This document shows positions 1 to 8,811 of a stretch of DNA of 64,000 nt, in pieces; position 1 is the first letter of the stretch, and every line of letters begins with the position of its first letter. The DNA is from CAXBCP01 sp963974055. GTDB taxonomy: Bacteria > Pseudomonadota > Alphaproteobacteria > MPNO01 > UBA830. The position numbers and the translations under genes were made by a program. Location: assembly GCA_963974055.1 (NCBI GenBank), contig CAXBCP010000017.1, forward strand, positions 41,304 to 105,303, written 5' to 3'. The notes beneath the pieces are model-generated. The model was not told where the DNA came from. It searched no databases and saw only the letters and a program-made list of their open reading frames with translations.

Positions 1-363
1 AAGACCTATACGGGCATGGGAACGGATATCAATGTCCATGACCAGTGGGCGGTTGAATCCCTCGGCCGGATACAGGACCGCAGCCAGGAACATCTCGGCA
101 CGACCGACAAGGCCATCATCGGCAACCGGAAGCTGCTGATGCAGGCAATCGCGGCGGTCAGACAGGGCGATGCGCCCGAAATATCGCTGCGCCCCGCCGA
201 CCCGGCGCGCTGCCGCGGCCCCGTCGCCATCGACACGATCGCCCCGGCCGATACCTGGCGCGAAACGTGGAGGAAAACCGCCGTCCAGCGCCGCGCCGGA
301 TCGCCCTGGGCGGAACACCCCTGGCCCGACAGCGTCCCGTCTTCGGAACCGGTAGAGAGCTGA
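1..363 (+). CDS. Rieske-type aromatic ring-hydroxylating oxygenase alpha subunit, C-terminal part
   Basis: The frame is open from base 1 and ends with TGA at 361-363, giving the last 120 residues of a protein whose start lies upstream of the window. The segment GRIQDRSQEHLGTTDKAII, followed by RKLLMQAI, is the C-terminal signature I associate with phthalate 4,5-dioxygenase/LigXa-type Rieske oxygenase alpha subunits. These use a Rieske 2Fe-2S cluster and mononuclear iron to oxygenate aromatic substrates. The Rieske motif and the iron-binding triad lie outside the window, so the catalytic residues cannot be checked. The stop is 1 nt before the glutamine-synthetase-like gene, so the two are almost certainly co-transcribed. 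Confidence 0.75.
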   Translation, partial: KTYTGMGTDINVHDQWAVESLGRIQDRSQEHLGTTDKAIIGNRKLLMQAIAAVRQGDAPEISLRPADPARCRGPVAIDTIAPADTWRETWRKTAVQRRAGSPWAEHPWPDSVPSSEPVES

Positions 364-364
364 C

Positions 365-1834
365 ATGGCAGATCGCGACGACACCATGGGCCGCACCGGC
401 TTCGTGGAACGGCACGGTTTGTGGACCGACGACGATGTGAACCGCGCAAACTGGGTCATCGACCAGATCGAAAACCACGACCTGGAGGTCATCCGCCTGT
501 CCTACGCGGACCAGCACGGCATCCTGCGCGGCAAAACGGTGGTCGCCCGGGAAGCCGGACAGGTAATGCGCAACGGGTGCTCGATCACGACGACGCTGCT
601 GGCAAAGGATACGTCGCATGCCACGGTATTCCCGGTCTTCAGCCCCGGCGGCGGCTTCGGCATTCCCGAAATGGAAAATGCCGGCGATTTCGTGGCCGTA
701 CCGGACCCCGAGACGTTCCGGGTTCTGCCCTGGGCTCCCAAAACCGGCTGGATGCTGTGCGACGGATATCTCGCAAACGGCGACGCGGTTCCGTTCTCGA
801 CCAGGCAGATCCTGAAAAACGCGGTCGCCGCCATGACCGCCGGGGGATTCGATTATATCGCGGGGATCGAGGTCGAATGCCACATCTACCGGCTCGAAGA
901 CGCGATGCTGCAGCCGGAGCACGCCACCCAGCCGGGCACGCCGCCCAAGGTCAGCCTGCTGGCGCACGGCTTCAACTATCTCACCGAGCTGCGGATGGAC
1001 CAGCTCGACCCGGTATTCGAGTTTTTGCGGCATGATCTCGCCGCGCTCGGCCTGCCGCTGCGCACAATGGAAACCGAATTCGGGCCGAGCCAGTTCGAAT
1101 TCACCCTGGCCCCGGCCCCGGCTCTCGAAGCCGCAGACAACATGATCATCTTCAGGAACGCGGTAAAACAGGTCTGCCGCCGCCACGGGTTTCACGCGAC
1201 GTTCATGTGCCGTCCCGGCCTCGCCAACGCCTTCGCAAGCGGCTGGCACCTGCATCAGTCCCTTGAAAATACCGGAGACGGCGGGAATGCGTTCATGCCG
1301 GAATCGGACAGCGAACTGCTGTCGCCGACCGGCTACGCTTTCGCTGCCGGAATTCTGAAAAACGCCGCGGCGGCCGCGGTTTTCACGACTCCGACGATCA
1401 ACGGCTACAAGCGCTACCGGCCCAATTCACTGGCGCCGGACCGCATCGCCTGGGGACGCGACAACAAGGGCGCTATGCTGCGCGTCGTCGGCGCCGGTCC
1501 CGGCGATACGGCGACCCGGCTGGAAAACCGGATCGGCGAACCGGCGGCCAATCCGTATCTATACCTGGCTTCGCAGATTTACAGCGGCATCGACGGTGTG
1601 AAAAACGGCCTTGTACCGCCGCCGCCCACGGACGACCCCTATGCGTCGGACGCCACCCTTCTGCCGACCAACCTGATGGATGCCGTAAGCGAACTCGACA
1701 AAAGCGCCATGTTCCGTGATGCAATGGGCGACCGGTTCGTCGATTACCTGCTGCATATCAAGCGGGCGGAAATCGCGCGGTTCCTGTCCACCGTCACCGA
1801 CTGGGAACACCGGGAATATTTCGACCTGTTCTGA
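365..1834 (+). CDS. Glutamine synthetase family protein (gamma-glutamyl-amine ligase type)
   Basis: The 489-residue product has the glutamine synthetase catalytic fold. The metal-binding region EVECHIY lies near residues 169-175, a second acidic motif ETEFGPSQFEF near 237-247, and the ASGWHLHQSL motif near 291-300. A nucleotide/phosphate-binding YRPNSLAPDR segment and the C-terminal VTDWEHREYFDLF complete it. Family members ligate ammonia or an organic amine to the gamma-carboxyl of glutamate with ATP. The length and GlnA-like divergence suggest a PuuA/aniline-type ligase rather than housekeeping GlnA. It starts 1 nt after the Rieske oxygenase gene. By analogy with aniline and alkylamine catabolism it may gamma-glutamylate an amine substrate before or during oxygenation; that role is inference. 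Confidence 0.85.
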   Translation: MADRDDTMGRTGFVERHGLWTDDDVNRANWVIDQIENHDLEVIRLSYADQHGILRGKTVVAREAGQVMRNGCSITTTLLAKDTSHATVFPVFSPGGGFGIPEMENAGDFVAVPDPETFRVLPWAPKTGWMLCDGYLANGDAVPFSTRQILKNAVAAMTAGGFDYIAGIEVECHIYRLEDAMLQPEHATQPGTPPKVSLLAHGFNYLTELRMDQLDPVFEFLRHDLAALGLPLRTMETEFGPSQFEFTLAPAPALEAADNMIIFRNAVKQVCRRHGFHATFMCRPGLANAFASGWHLHQSLENTGDGGNAFMPESDSELLSPTGYAFAAGILKNAAAAAVFTTPTINGYKRYRPNSLAPDRIAWGRDNKGAMLRVVGAGPGDTATRLENRIGEPAANPYLYLASQIYSGIDGVKNGLVPPPPTDDPYASDATLLPTNLMDAVSELDKSAMFRDAMGDRFVDYLLHIKRAEIARFLSTVTDWEHREYFDLF

Positions 1835-1912
1835 CCGCGCCCCAATTTTGCCGCAATCCTGGCTAGGATCGGCCGCCGCACGATCCAATCTTGATCCATC
1901 GGGGGCCGTTCC

Positions 1913-2044
1913 ATGGCATTCGTCAAATACCCCGCCGTCTTCGCGGGCGGCTGGCTGTTCAACTTCGTGGTGGATATTCAGTTCATGTCCGGCTTCGCCG
2001 CCGGCTGGTTCGCCCATACCTGGGTCGGAAGCGTCCTGCTGTAG
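1913..2044 (+). CDS. Possible small hydrophobic protein (43 aa)
   Basis: An ATG-initiated frame encodes a 43-residue peptide rich in Gly, Phe, Val and Trp (starting MAFVKYPAVF), which could form one membrane segment. A G-rich stretch lies just upstream of the ATG, and the frame fills the gap between the glutamine-synthetase-like gene and the convergent DUF3253 gene, ending one base before that gene's stop. I recognise no family, and so short a frame could be accidental. Confidence 0.3.
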   Translation: MAFVKYPAVFAGGWLFNFVVDIQFMSGFAAGWFAHTWVGSVLL

Positions 2045-2045
2045 A

Positions 2046-2327
2046 TCAGCTTTTCAACCGCATCCGAACGACACCGCGGAAATCCTCGGGATCGACGACC
2101 TGTCCCTTGCGGGTGATCTCGATCAGCCCGGCCCGCGCCAGATGAAGCATCTGCTGCTTGACCGGGTTCATGAACCTGCGCCAGGCATCGGGTTTTTCGT
2201 TTTCGCGCTTGCGGACTTCGCCAAGCGCCCGGGCCACATCCACGGGGGCTGCAGACCCCCATTCGCCAAGCGATTCGAGGATGAATTCCGCAACGGGGTC
2301 GAGTATCTGCTCTTTTTCGTTTTCCAT
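2046..2327 (-). CDS. DUF3253 domain-containing protein
   Basis: The 93-residue product ends with a segment typical of the DUF3253 family as I remember it: WRRFMNPVKQQMLHLARAGL, then EITRKGQVVDPEDFRGVVRMRLKS at the C-terminus. The domain resembles a small winged helix of unknown function. The frame can be extended 38 codons upstream to 2441, but that would overlap the start of the divergent MFS gene and add a low-complexity leader, so I chose the internal ATG before ENEKEQILDPVAEF. It is divergent from the transporter at 2389. Confidence 0.7.
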   Translation of the reverse strand: MENEKEQILDPVAEFILESLGEWGSAAPVDVARALGEVRKRENEKPDAWRRFMNPVKQQMLHLARAGLIEITRKGQVVDPEDFRGVVRMRLKS

Positions 2328-2388
2328 GCCGCTTTGTAGGGCCGCAATCGCCGCGAGACAAGCGCGCTGAGCAGGAGTAACTAGAGGT

Positions 2389-3654
2389 ATGGCTTCCTCA
2401 TCCCGGCTGGGCGGCATTGCCGTCGCCATGGCCAACCGCAATTACCGGCTCTACACCTATGGTGCAATCCCCTCGCTTCTGGGCACATGGATACAGCGTA
2501 TGGCCATGGGCTGGCTCGCGTGGGAGCTGACGAAATCGGGCACATGGCTGGGTCTCGTTGCCTTCGGCGATCTCGCGCCGACGGTATTATCGGCGCCCAT
2601 TGCCGGCGCTTTCGCCGACCGCGTGGACCGGCTGAAGATGGTGCGGTTCATCCAGTACGCCAATATCGTCCAGGCGACAGCGCTGGCGGCGTTCACGCTG
2701 ACCGGCGTGATGACCATAGAACTGCTGTTCGGCCTCGCGCTGATCCAGGGCACGTTGCAGGGAATGCACCAGCCGTTCCGCCAGTCCCTGATCGGTACGA
2801 TCGTGACGCGCGAGGAAATAACGTCGGCCATCGGCATCAATTCCACGATCTGGAATACGTCTCGGCTGATCGGCCCGGCGATTTCGGCCGTCATCATTCT
2901 ACAGTTCGGGGTCGGGTATACCTTTCTGGTAAATGCGCTGAGCTACGTCCCGATGCTGGCGACGCTGTACATGATCGACGTCAAACACGAACCGAAGGCG
3001 CAAAAGTCCCTTTCCGACGTCCCCGGAGAGATCATGGAGGGCATCCGCTACGTCACCGGGCATTCCTTCATCGGCCCGCTGCTGATCCTGCTGTTTACGT
3101 TTTCGTTTTTCGGCCGTGCGACCGCCGAACTGCTGCCCGGCTTCACGGGCGCCGTCTTCGGCAAGGGGCCCGACGGCCTTGCCGTTCTGACCGGCGCGGC
3201 GGGTTTCGGATCGCTGTTTTCGGGGATATGGCTGTCGCGGCGCGGCCGGTTGAGCGGGCTATCCGATATTCTCATCGTCATCGTGCTGTTCATCGCCGGC
3301 TTCCAGCTTGCCTTCGTGGCCACCGACAATTTCTGGATCTCCGTCGTCGTGTTTACCGGTTGGGGGTTCATGCTCAACGGCAGCGGAATCATCATCCAGT
3401 CGCTGATCCAGGCCAATGTGCCGAATGCGATCCGGGGGCGCGTCGTCAGCCTTTACGGCATGCTATGGCTCGGCACCCCGGCCGTGGGCGCGTTTGCCAT
3501 GGGCGCAGCGGCGGATTTCATAGGATTCAGGCTGCCTGTCGCGTTCGGCGCCGGCGTTATCCTGATCGCGTTCCTGTGGGCAATCCCCCGCCGGACGCGC
3601 CTGCGGGACGAAATAGCGAAAATGACCCACGCCCTGTCCGAAAACCGCGGATAA
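2389..3654 (+). CDS. MFS transporter (EntS/MFS_3-type exporter)
   Basis: The 421-residue polytopic inner-membrane protein has about 11-12 hydrophobic segments. The N-terminal pattern NYRLYTYGAIPSLLGTWIQR followed by WLAWELTKSGTWLG, and the loop GAFADRVDRLKM between the second and third helices, are characteristic of the MFS_3 (PF05977-like) branch that includes the enterobactin exporter EntS. The predicted role is proton-driven efflux of a small molecule; the substrate cannot be deduced. An AGGAG lies about 11 nt before the ATG. It stands alone between a divergent DUF3253 gene and a small downstream gene. Confidence 0.8.
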   Translation: MASSSRLGGIAVAMANRNYRLYTYGAIPSLLGTWIQRMAMGWLAWELTKSGTWLGLVAFGDLAPTVLSAPIAGAFADRVDRLKMVRFIQYANIVQATALAAFTLTGVMTIELLFGLALIQGTLQGMHQPFRQSLIGTIVTREEITSAIGINSTIWNTSRLIGPAISAVIILQFGVGYTFLVNALSYVPMLATLYMIDVKHEPKAQKSLSDVPGEIMEGIRYVTGHSFIGPLLILLFTFSFFGRATAELLPGFTGAVFGKGPDGLAVLTGAAGFGSLFSGIWLSRRGRLSGLSDILIVIVLFIAGFQLAFVATDNFWISVVVFTGWGFMLNGSGIIIQSLIQANVPNAIRGRVVSLYGMLWLGTPAVGAFAMGAAADFIGFRLPVAFGAGVILIAFLWAIPRRTRLRDEIAKMTHALSENRG

Positions 3655-3682
3655 ATATTTTGCTGCACCGCAACAAAAACGG

Positions 3683-3712
3683 TTGCGACACGACCCGATT
3701 TCCCCATATACA
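3683..3712 (+). promoter_or_regulatory. Candidate sigma-70-type promoter for the 62-aa gene
   Basis: TTGCGA (3683-3688) and TATACA (3707-3712) are separated by 18 nt, close to the housekeeping consensus, and the small gene starts at 3743. This is pattern recognition only. Confidence 0.4.
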
Positions 3713-3742
3713 GGGTCAGGTTGAACAGTGGAGTTTCGCAGG

Positions 3743-3931
3743 ATGAGCAGCGAAATTATTACGATTTATATCCCGATTTTCCGGGAAAAACTGGCCCGCC
3801 TCGAAACCCTCGGACGCGGCGCTTCCCGCGAAGCCGCCGGACTCCGCCGGGCGATCGCGAAAGCGGAAAACGCTTCCCTGAAAGCCCCCAAGCCGGAAAA
3901 ACAGAACGCCCGCATACCGGTCGCGGCCTAA
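3743..3931 (+). CDS. Small basic hypothetical protein (62 aa)
   Basis: The ATG at 3743 is preceded by GGAG nine bases upstream; a GTG at 3728 would add five residues but lies within two bases of that ribosome site, so I prefer the ATG. The product starts MSSEIITIYIPIFREKLARL, is rich in Ala, Lys and Arg, and probably forms a helix around residues 10-45 with a disordered tail. No family recognised. Its last four bases overlap the stop of the convergent TauD-like gene. Good start signals and a candidate promoter support a real gene. Confidence 0.5.
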   Translation: MSSEIITIYIPIFREKLARLETLGRGASREAAGLRRAIAKAENASLKAPKPEKQNARIPVAA

Positions 3932-4791
3932 GCCTCCAGCACGGTCACCCGGCGCATATCCCGCGGATAGCGCGTATCGTCGAACGGCGTTCCGCGGTGC
4001 ATCGTCTGCTGGTTGTCCCACATCACAAAGTCGCCAAGCCGCCATTTATGACGGAAAACGAATTCCGGCCGCGTCGCATGCGCCGTCAATTCGTCCAGCA
4101 GCGCGCGTCCTTCGTCCACCGGCCAGCCCACGACATGAGACGCATGACTTGTCAGGCAGAGCGATTTCCGCCCGGTACGCGGGTTTTTCTGGACCAGGCT
4201 ATGCCGCGCCGGCGGCCGGGTCGCCCTGACTGAATCGTCGGCCTCTTTCATCCCGCCCAGCACGCGCGAATACCAGATCGAATGTTCGGCGCTCAGCCCG
4301 GCGATCCGGTCTTTCATGCCCGCATCGAGCGCATCGTAAGCGGCGCGCATATCGGCGAATTCCGTATCGGCGCGATCGGGCGGCACCTGGTGCGCCGCCA
4401 GGATCGAATATGTCGCCCGCACGGGATCGAACGTGACATCGGAATGCCACAGCAGGTTTCCCCTGTGAAATGCCCGGCGCGGATCGTCCGCCGCATGGAT
4501 CCGACCGTTTTCGTCCAGGTTGCCGACATCCACCAGTTCATCGGTCGACAGCCGTATCCCGCGCCCGGAAACGGTCTGCTGCATTTTCTGGCGCATCAGG
4601 GGGCCGAAGACCCGTCCGAACGCGATGTGGTGTTCGTCCTGTATCGGCGTGGCGTTACGAAAAATGCACACAGCATACCGGTCCATCGCCGCGACGAGTT
4701 CGTCTTTGAGACCGGCCGCCGGCGGAACCGAAAAATCCACGCCGGCGGTTTCCGCCGCAAAGGTCGGATGAAGCCGGTCGAACGATACCAT
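3928..4791 (-). CDS. TauD/TfdA family Fe(II)/2-oxoglutarate dioxygenase
   Basis: The 287-residue protein belongs to the taurine/2,4-D dioxygenase family, which hydroxylates substrates while decarboxylating 2-oxoglutarate. The iron-binding HxD is visible in WHSDVTF (His116, Asp118), the distal histidine in QTMHRGTPF (His265), and a 2-oxoglutarate-binding arginine in the C-terminal RYPRDMRRVTV. Length is normal. The sequence resembles alpha-ketoglutarate-dependent 2,4-D dioxygenases as much as taurine dioxygenase, so the substrate is open. It lies 11 nt downstream of the DUF4197 gene on the same strand. Confidence 0.85.
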   Translation of the reverse strand: MVSFDRLHPTFAAETAGVDFSVPPAAGLKDELVAAMDRYAVCIFRNATPIQDEHHIAFGRVFGPLMRQKMQQTVSGRGIRLSTDELVDVGNLDENGRIHAADDPRRAFHRGNLLWHSDVTFDPVRATYSILAAHQVPPDRADTEFADMRAAYDALDAGMKDRIAGLSAEHSIWYSRVLGGMKEADDSVRATRPPARHSLVQKNPRTGRKSLCLTSHASHVVGWPVDEGRALLDELTAHATRPEFVFRHKWRLGDFVMWDNQQTMHRGTPFDDTRYPRDMRRVTVLEA

Positions 4792-4802
4792 CGCGGCGCC
4801 GG

Positions 4803-5558
4803 CTATTTCCCGAAGACCTTTTTCAGCAGCGCCGTCGTCTGTTTCGCGGGATCTTCGCGGATCGCCGCTTCTTCGCGGCCGAGATAGACGAATATCCCGG
4901 CAATCGCCTTGTCGAGCACATGATTGACAAGGTCGGCCTTCACGTCCGGCACGAAGGGCAACGATTTGTACTGTCCCATCATCCTGTCGTAGCTGTTGAT
5001 CGCGCCGACATCGGCGAGCGAGGAATCGACAATCGGCCTGAATTCGCCTTTCAGCGGGGCCGACATCTTGCCGCGGAAGAACTCGGTCGCCGAGTTTTTC
5101 GGCCCCTTGTAGATCTTCTGCACGTCTTCGAGGGTCATGTTTGAAATCGAATCGAAAAACAGCTTTTTCGCTTTCGGGGTCGCCGCTTCCGCGGCACGGT
5201 TCAGCCGCAGTTCGAGGTCATCCGCCATGCCCGACATCCCGAACCGGCTAAGCGCCGACTGGACCGTTTTCAGAGAATCCGGCAATGGAATGTGAACCAG
5301 CGGGTCGTTGTTGAACCCGTTCGCCGCACCCAGCTGGCCGACCAGCCGCTCGGTCCCGACGCGCAGCGCTTCCTTGAGCCCGTTCCCGATTTCGCCGTCG
5401 GTCAGGGAGCCGACGGAACTGCTTCCGCCGCCGATGCCGAGCTTGCCGAGCCCGCCCCCGGTCGCGTCTTCAAGCTTCTTGAAAAAGCTCTGTCCACTTG
5501 CCGGCGCGGCTGCCAGGCCGAAAATCACCGCCGCCGCTACCAGATTTGCCTTACCCAT
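4803..5558 (-). CDS. DUF4197 domain-containing exported protein
   Basis: The 251-residue product starts MGKANLVAAAVIFGLAAAPA, a Sec signal with likely cleavage after ASG. I chose this ATG because GGAGAAG lies just upstream; a longer frame to 5618 adds an arginine-rich leader that would spoil the signal. The mature region matches the DUF4197 pattern (SLTDGEIGNGLKEALRVGTE, IPLPDSLKTVQSALSRFGMS, NSATEFFRGK, DLVNHVLDKAIAGIFVYLG). This periplasmic family has no established function that I know of. Confidence 0.8.
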   Translation of the reverse strand: MGKANLVAAAVIFGLAAAPASGQSFFKKLEDATGGGLGKLGIGGGSSSVGSLTDGEIGNGLKEALRVGTERLVGQLGAANGFNNDPLVHIPLPDSLKTVQSALSRFGMSGMADDLELRLNRAAEAATPKAKKLFFDSISNMTLEDVQKIYKGPKNSATEFFRGKMSAPLKGEFRPIVDSSLADVGAINSYDRMMGQYKSLPFVPDVKADLVNHVLDKAIAGIFVYLGREEAAIREDPAKQTTALLKKVFGK

Positions 5559-5694
5559 AGGTCTTCTCCAATACAATGATACGCTCGGCAGCCTTCGCCG
5601 CCGCAAGGATTTTAGCACATATGCAATACATCCGCCTCAATCCGGCGGCGGGAAGACAAGAAACCGGGAAACGCAGGCGGGCCGCTGTTTTCGC

Positions 5695-6840
5695 CTATTT
5701 TGACGCCAGGTTCGACCGCCTGTCGCCGACATCCATCTGCACTGCGCCATGGGCCGCAACTTCGTCGGCGAGCTGTTGGGCTTCGGCCTTGAAGTTGTAT
5801 CGCCCGCTGTTGAAATGCGGAATCACGTAGCGCGCGAACAGTTCGAGCGACCGTTTTATCTTCGCGGAATCCGCCCATTCATGGGTGCTCAGCATGACCC
5901 CGCCGAACCTGCCGTTATCGGCAATCTTCTTCTCGATCCAGGCAATCGCATCGTCGGGCGTGCCGACGACCCAGTCCCGCCGCTCGGCGACCGATTGCGG
6001 GGTGAATTCCGATATCGGCTGCCCTTTGTAGGACTCGTAAAGCGGGGTGAAGCCGATCGAAGTGAAATACCCCGTTTCCCGCATCATCCCCTCGCTGACA
6101 TCCGCCCAGGCTTCTTCACGGGTGTCGGCGAGATAGAAGCTGCTGACGAGATGCCACGATTCACGGTCTGCCGTTTTGCCGTGGCGGTCGCAGGCACCCT
6201 CGAAGTTCTTCCAGAATTCGGTAAACACACCATCGCCCGGCCGGTTCAGGCCGCACGGGGTCCACAGTTCCATATCGTGGCGGGCCGCCAGGTCGAGGCT
6301 TTCCGCCCCGCCGGTTGTCGGCAGCGCCAGCGGCAGGCGTGGCTGCTGATAGGATTTGAGCTGTAACCGCAGGTCGTCGAACTGCCAGAATTCGCCGTTA
6401 TGGCTGATCGGATCGTCCGCTTCGAGCAGCCGGACGATTACATCGGCGGATTCGGCCATCATCCGGCGCGCCGCGGCGCCGTCGACATTGAACAGTTTTT
6501 TGTCGGTAATCAGGCTCGACGGCCCGATCCCTAGGATCGCCCGCCCGTAGGACAGGTGATCGAGAAACGCAATCCGCTCCGCGACCTGGTACGGGTGATG
6601 AAACGGCAGGTTCACCACCGAAGTCCCCAGCCGGATCCGGGCGGTTTTCGCCGCCGCCATCGACAACGCCATTTCCGGCGACGGCATGGTTTCCCATCCG
6701 CCGGAATGATGTTCGCCAATATGAAACGAGTCGTATCCGAGGCTCTCGACATAGGGAATCAGATCGATATCGCGGTGAAACGCGAGCGTCGGGTTATCCG
6801 ACGGATGATGAAGCGGCATCATGAAGAAAGAAAATTTCAT
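5695..6840 (-). CDS. LLM-class flavin-dependent monooxygenase
   Basis: The 381-residue protein has the bacterial luciferase TIM-barrel pattern: MKFSFFMMPLHHP at the N-terminus, YDSFHIGEHHSGGWE, RIRLGTSVVNLPFHHPYQVA and SYGRAILGIGPSS. Such enzymes use reduced flavin and O2 to oxygenate small organics such as limonene, alkanesulfonates or nitrilotriacetate. It needs a separate flavin reductase, and none lies nearby. It is about 150 bp downstream of the first TRAP operon on the same strand, suggesting, without proof, that it acts on the imported compound. Confidence 0.85.
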   Translation of the reverse strand: MKFSFFMMPLHHPSDNPTLAFHRDIDLIPYVESLGYDSFHIGEHHSGGWETMPSPEMALSMAAAKTARIRLGTSVVNLPFHHPYQVAERIAFLDHLSYGRAILGIGPSSLITDKKLFNVDGAAARRMMAESADVIVRLLEADDPISHNGEFWQFDDLRLQLKSYQQPRLPLALPTTGGAESLDLAARHDMELWTPCGLNRPGDGVFTEFWKNFEGACDRHGKTADRESWHLVSSFYLADTREEAWADVSEGMMRETGYFTSIGFTPLYESYKGQPISEFTPQSVAERRDWVVGTPDDAIAWIEKKIADNGRFGGVMLSTHEWADSAKIKRSLELFARYVIPHFNSGRYNFKAEAQQLADEVAAHGAVQMDVGDRRSNLASK

Positions 6841-6988
6841 CTGCGTTCCTTGGTCTGCTCCGGCGGGACGGCCGGAATCGGGTGGGGATCCTGCGAATCT
6901 GACGATTGTTTACGATACGTCCGGCCCCGACAAGTCCCCGACAGGACGCCCATATGCCTCCCGGAGGTCCGCAATCTGGGCCGCCCGG

Positions 6989-8266
6989 TCAATTGACCAG
7001 GACCAGGCTTATTTCGGGCACGTAGGTGATCAGGCCAAGCATGAAAAACGCCAGGACGAGGAACGGCGCGGTCCCGCGAAAGACTTCGCTCACGGTGACG
7101 TTGCCGATGGCGCTCAGGGTGAAAAGGTTCAGCCCGATCGGCGGCGTGACCGCCGCAATTTCCATGTTGATGATGATAACGATCGCGAAATGGATCGGAT
7201 CGATATCCATCAGGGCGATCAGCGGCAGGAAAATCGGCAGCGTAATCAGCAGCGCCGAAATCACTTCCAGAAACATCCCGAGAAAGATCAGCAGGATATT
7301 CGCGGCCAGCAGAAATCCCGCGGCCGCCAGTTTCTGCTCGGTAATCCAGTTCACCAGGGACTGGGGAATGCCGCTGTCGGTCATCGCGTATCCGAACACT
7401 GCGGCACCGGCCAGCACCAGCAGGATCGCCGCCGATGTTATGCAGCCGCGGGCGATCACCGTTACGAAACGGCGCACGCCCTGCCGTTTGTATTCCGCTG
7501 CCGTGATGACCAGCGCATAGACCACCGCGACCGCGCTGGCCTCGGTCGGCGTGAAAATCCCGCCATAGATACTGCCCAGGATGATCACCGGCAGCAGCAA
7601 TACATCCGTCGCCGCGACAAGCGCATCGCGGCGTTCCGCGAAACGCGCCCGCACCCGGCGCGTCTCGCGCCACGTCCACGTGCGCACCACCACATAGGCG
7701 CAAAGCAGAAGGCCGAACAGCAGCCCGGGGACGATCCCGGCCTGAAAAAGCTTGCCAATGGATTCGTTCGATACCAGCCCATAGATGATCAGCGGGATCG
7801 ACGGCGGGATCAGGATCCCGAGCCCGCCCGACATGGCGATCAGCCCCAGGCTGAAACGCTGCGGATAGCCGCGCTGAATGAGTTCGGGCAGAACGACCAC
7901 GCCGATCGCCGCGGCGGTCGCGATCGACGAGCCGCACATCGCGGAAAATATGATCGTGGAGACGACGGCGACCACCGCCAGTCCGCCCGGCAGGTGGCCG
8001 ATCAGCGAATCCACCGCGGATACCAGCCGTTTGATCGCGCCGCCCCGGCTCAGGATTTCCGCGGCGATAATGAAAAACGGGATCGCCAGAACAGGCGTCT
8101 TGTCGAGCGCGCTGAACATGATGCCGCCGGATACCGGCAGCACCCCGTTGGTGATAAAGATATAGGCCGCCCCCGACGCCGCCAGCGCGAGACCGATGGG
8201 CACGCCGATAATGGCAAGAACCGCCAGACTGCCGGCCAGCAGAAGCGACGCCGAAAGTATATCCAT
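6989..8266 (-). CDS. dctM: TRAP transporter large permease (DctM-like)
   Basis: The 425-residue, strongly hydrophobic protein shows the DctM pattern: IPFFIIAAEILSRGG, MCGSSIATAAAIGVVVLPEL, GILIPPSIPLIIYG and TPPIGLNLFTLSAI. It is the ion-coupled transport subunit of a tripartite ATP-independent periplasmic carrier. Its ATG overlaps the stop of the small permease gene by one base (TGATG), indicating translational coupling. DctP and DctQ genes lie directly upstream. Confidence 0.93.
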   Translation of the reverse strand: MDILSASLLLAGSLAVLAIIGVPIGLALAASGAAYIFITNGVLPVSGGIMFSALDKTPVLAIPFFIIAAEILSRGGAIKRLVSAVDSLIGHLPGGLAVVAVVSTIIFSAMCGSSIATAAAIGVVVLPELIQRGYPQRFSLGLIAMSGGLGILIPPSIPLIIYGLVSNESIGKLFQAGIVPGLLFGLLLCAYVVVRTWTWRETRRVRARFAERRDALVAATDVLLLPVIILGSIYGGIFTPTEASAVAVVYALVITAAEYKRQGVRRFVTVIARGCITSAAILLVLAGAAVFGYAMTDSGIPQSLVNWITEQKLAAAGFLLAANILLIFLGMFLEVISALLITLPIFLPLIALMDIDPIHFAIVIIINMEIAAVTPPIGLNLFTLSAIGNVTVSEVFRGTAPFLVLAFFMLGLITYVPEISLVLVN

Positions 8267-8805
8267 CAGACGGTACCCGCCGCCGCTGCGTCGTCGGCAG
8301 GCGCCTCACCGGGACGCCACACATCGACGATCGACCGGATCAGCTGGATACAGAGCAAAACGCCGCCGGCGCAGACGGAAACATGAAACGGCCACACCGG
8401 CCAGCGCAGGGCGGTCGGCATGACCTCGTTGAACATCATGGTTTCGTCGGCCAGGGTATAGCCCGATACCGCGAGCGCAGCGGCGATCAGCAGCGTTACG
8501 ACATGGGCCAGCGTCCGCAGGATACGCGTACCGAAATCGTTCAGGACGTGTTCGATCAGCGTGAAGCGGATGTTCACCCCGTAACGGACCCCGGCGGAAA
8601 TACCGATAAACGTGCCCCAGATCATGCAGTAGCGGACGACGATTTCGACCGACGGGTCCGACCAGGCAAAACCATAGCGCGTCACCACCATCGCGAACAT
8701 GAAAACGGCCCCGCCGACAAACAGCAATCCTGTCGCCGCATCGCACAGGACGTCCCAGCCACGCAGCAGGGCGCTCGCCCTGCCGCGTGATCCGGTTTCA
8801 GTCAT
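8266..8805 (-). CDS. dctQ: TRAP transporter small permease (DctQ-like)
   Basis: The 179-residue membrane protein has four hydrophobic segments and the DctQ hallmarks FAWSDPSVEIVVRYCMIWGT and WPVWPFHVSVCAGGVLL. It forms the membrane complex with the large permease. It lies 6 nt after the binding-protein gene and overlaps the large permease start by one base. Confidence 0.9.
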   Translation of the reverse strand: MTETGSRGRASALLRGWDVLCDAATGLLFVGGAVFMFAMVVTRYGFAWSDPSVEIVVRYCMIWGTFIGISAGVRYGVNIRFTLIEHVLNDFGTRILRTLAHVVTLLIAAALAVSGYTLADETMMFNEVMPTALRWPVWPFHVSVCAGGVLLCIQLIRSIVDVWRPGEAPADDAAAAGTV

Positions 8806-8811
8806 GCAGCG

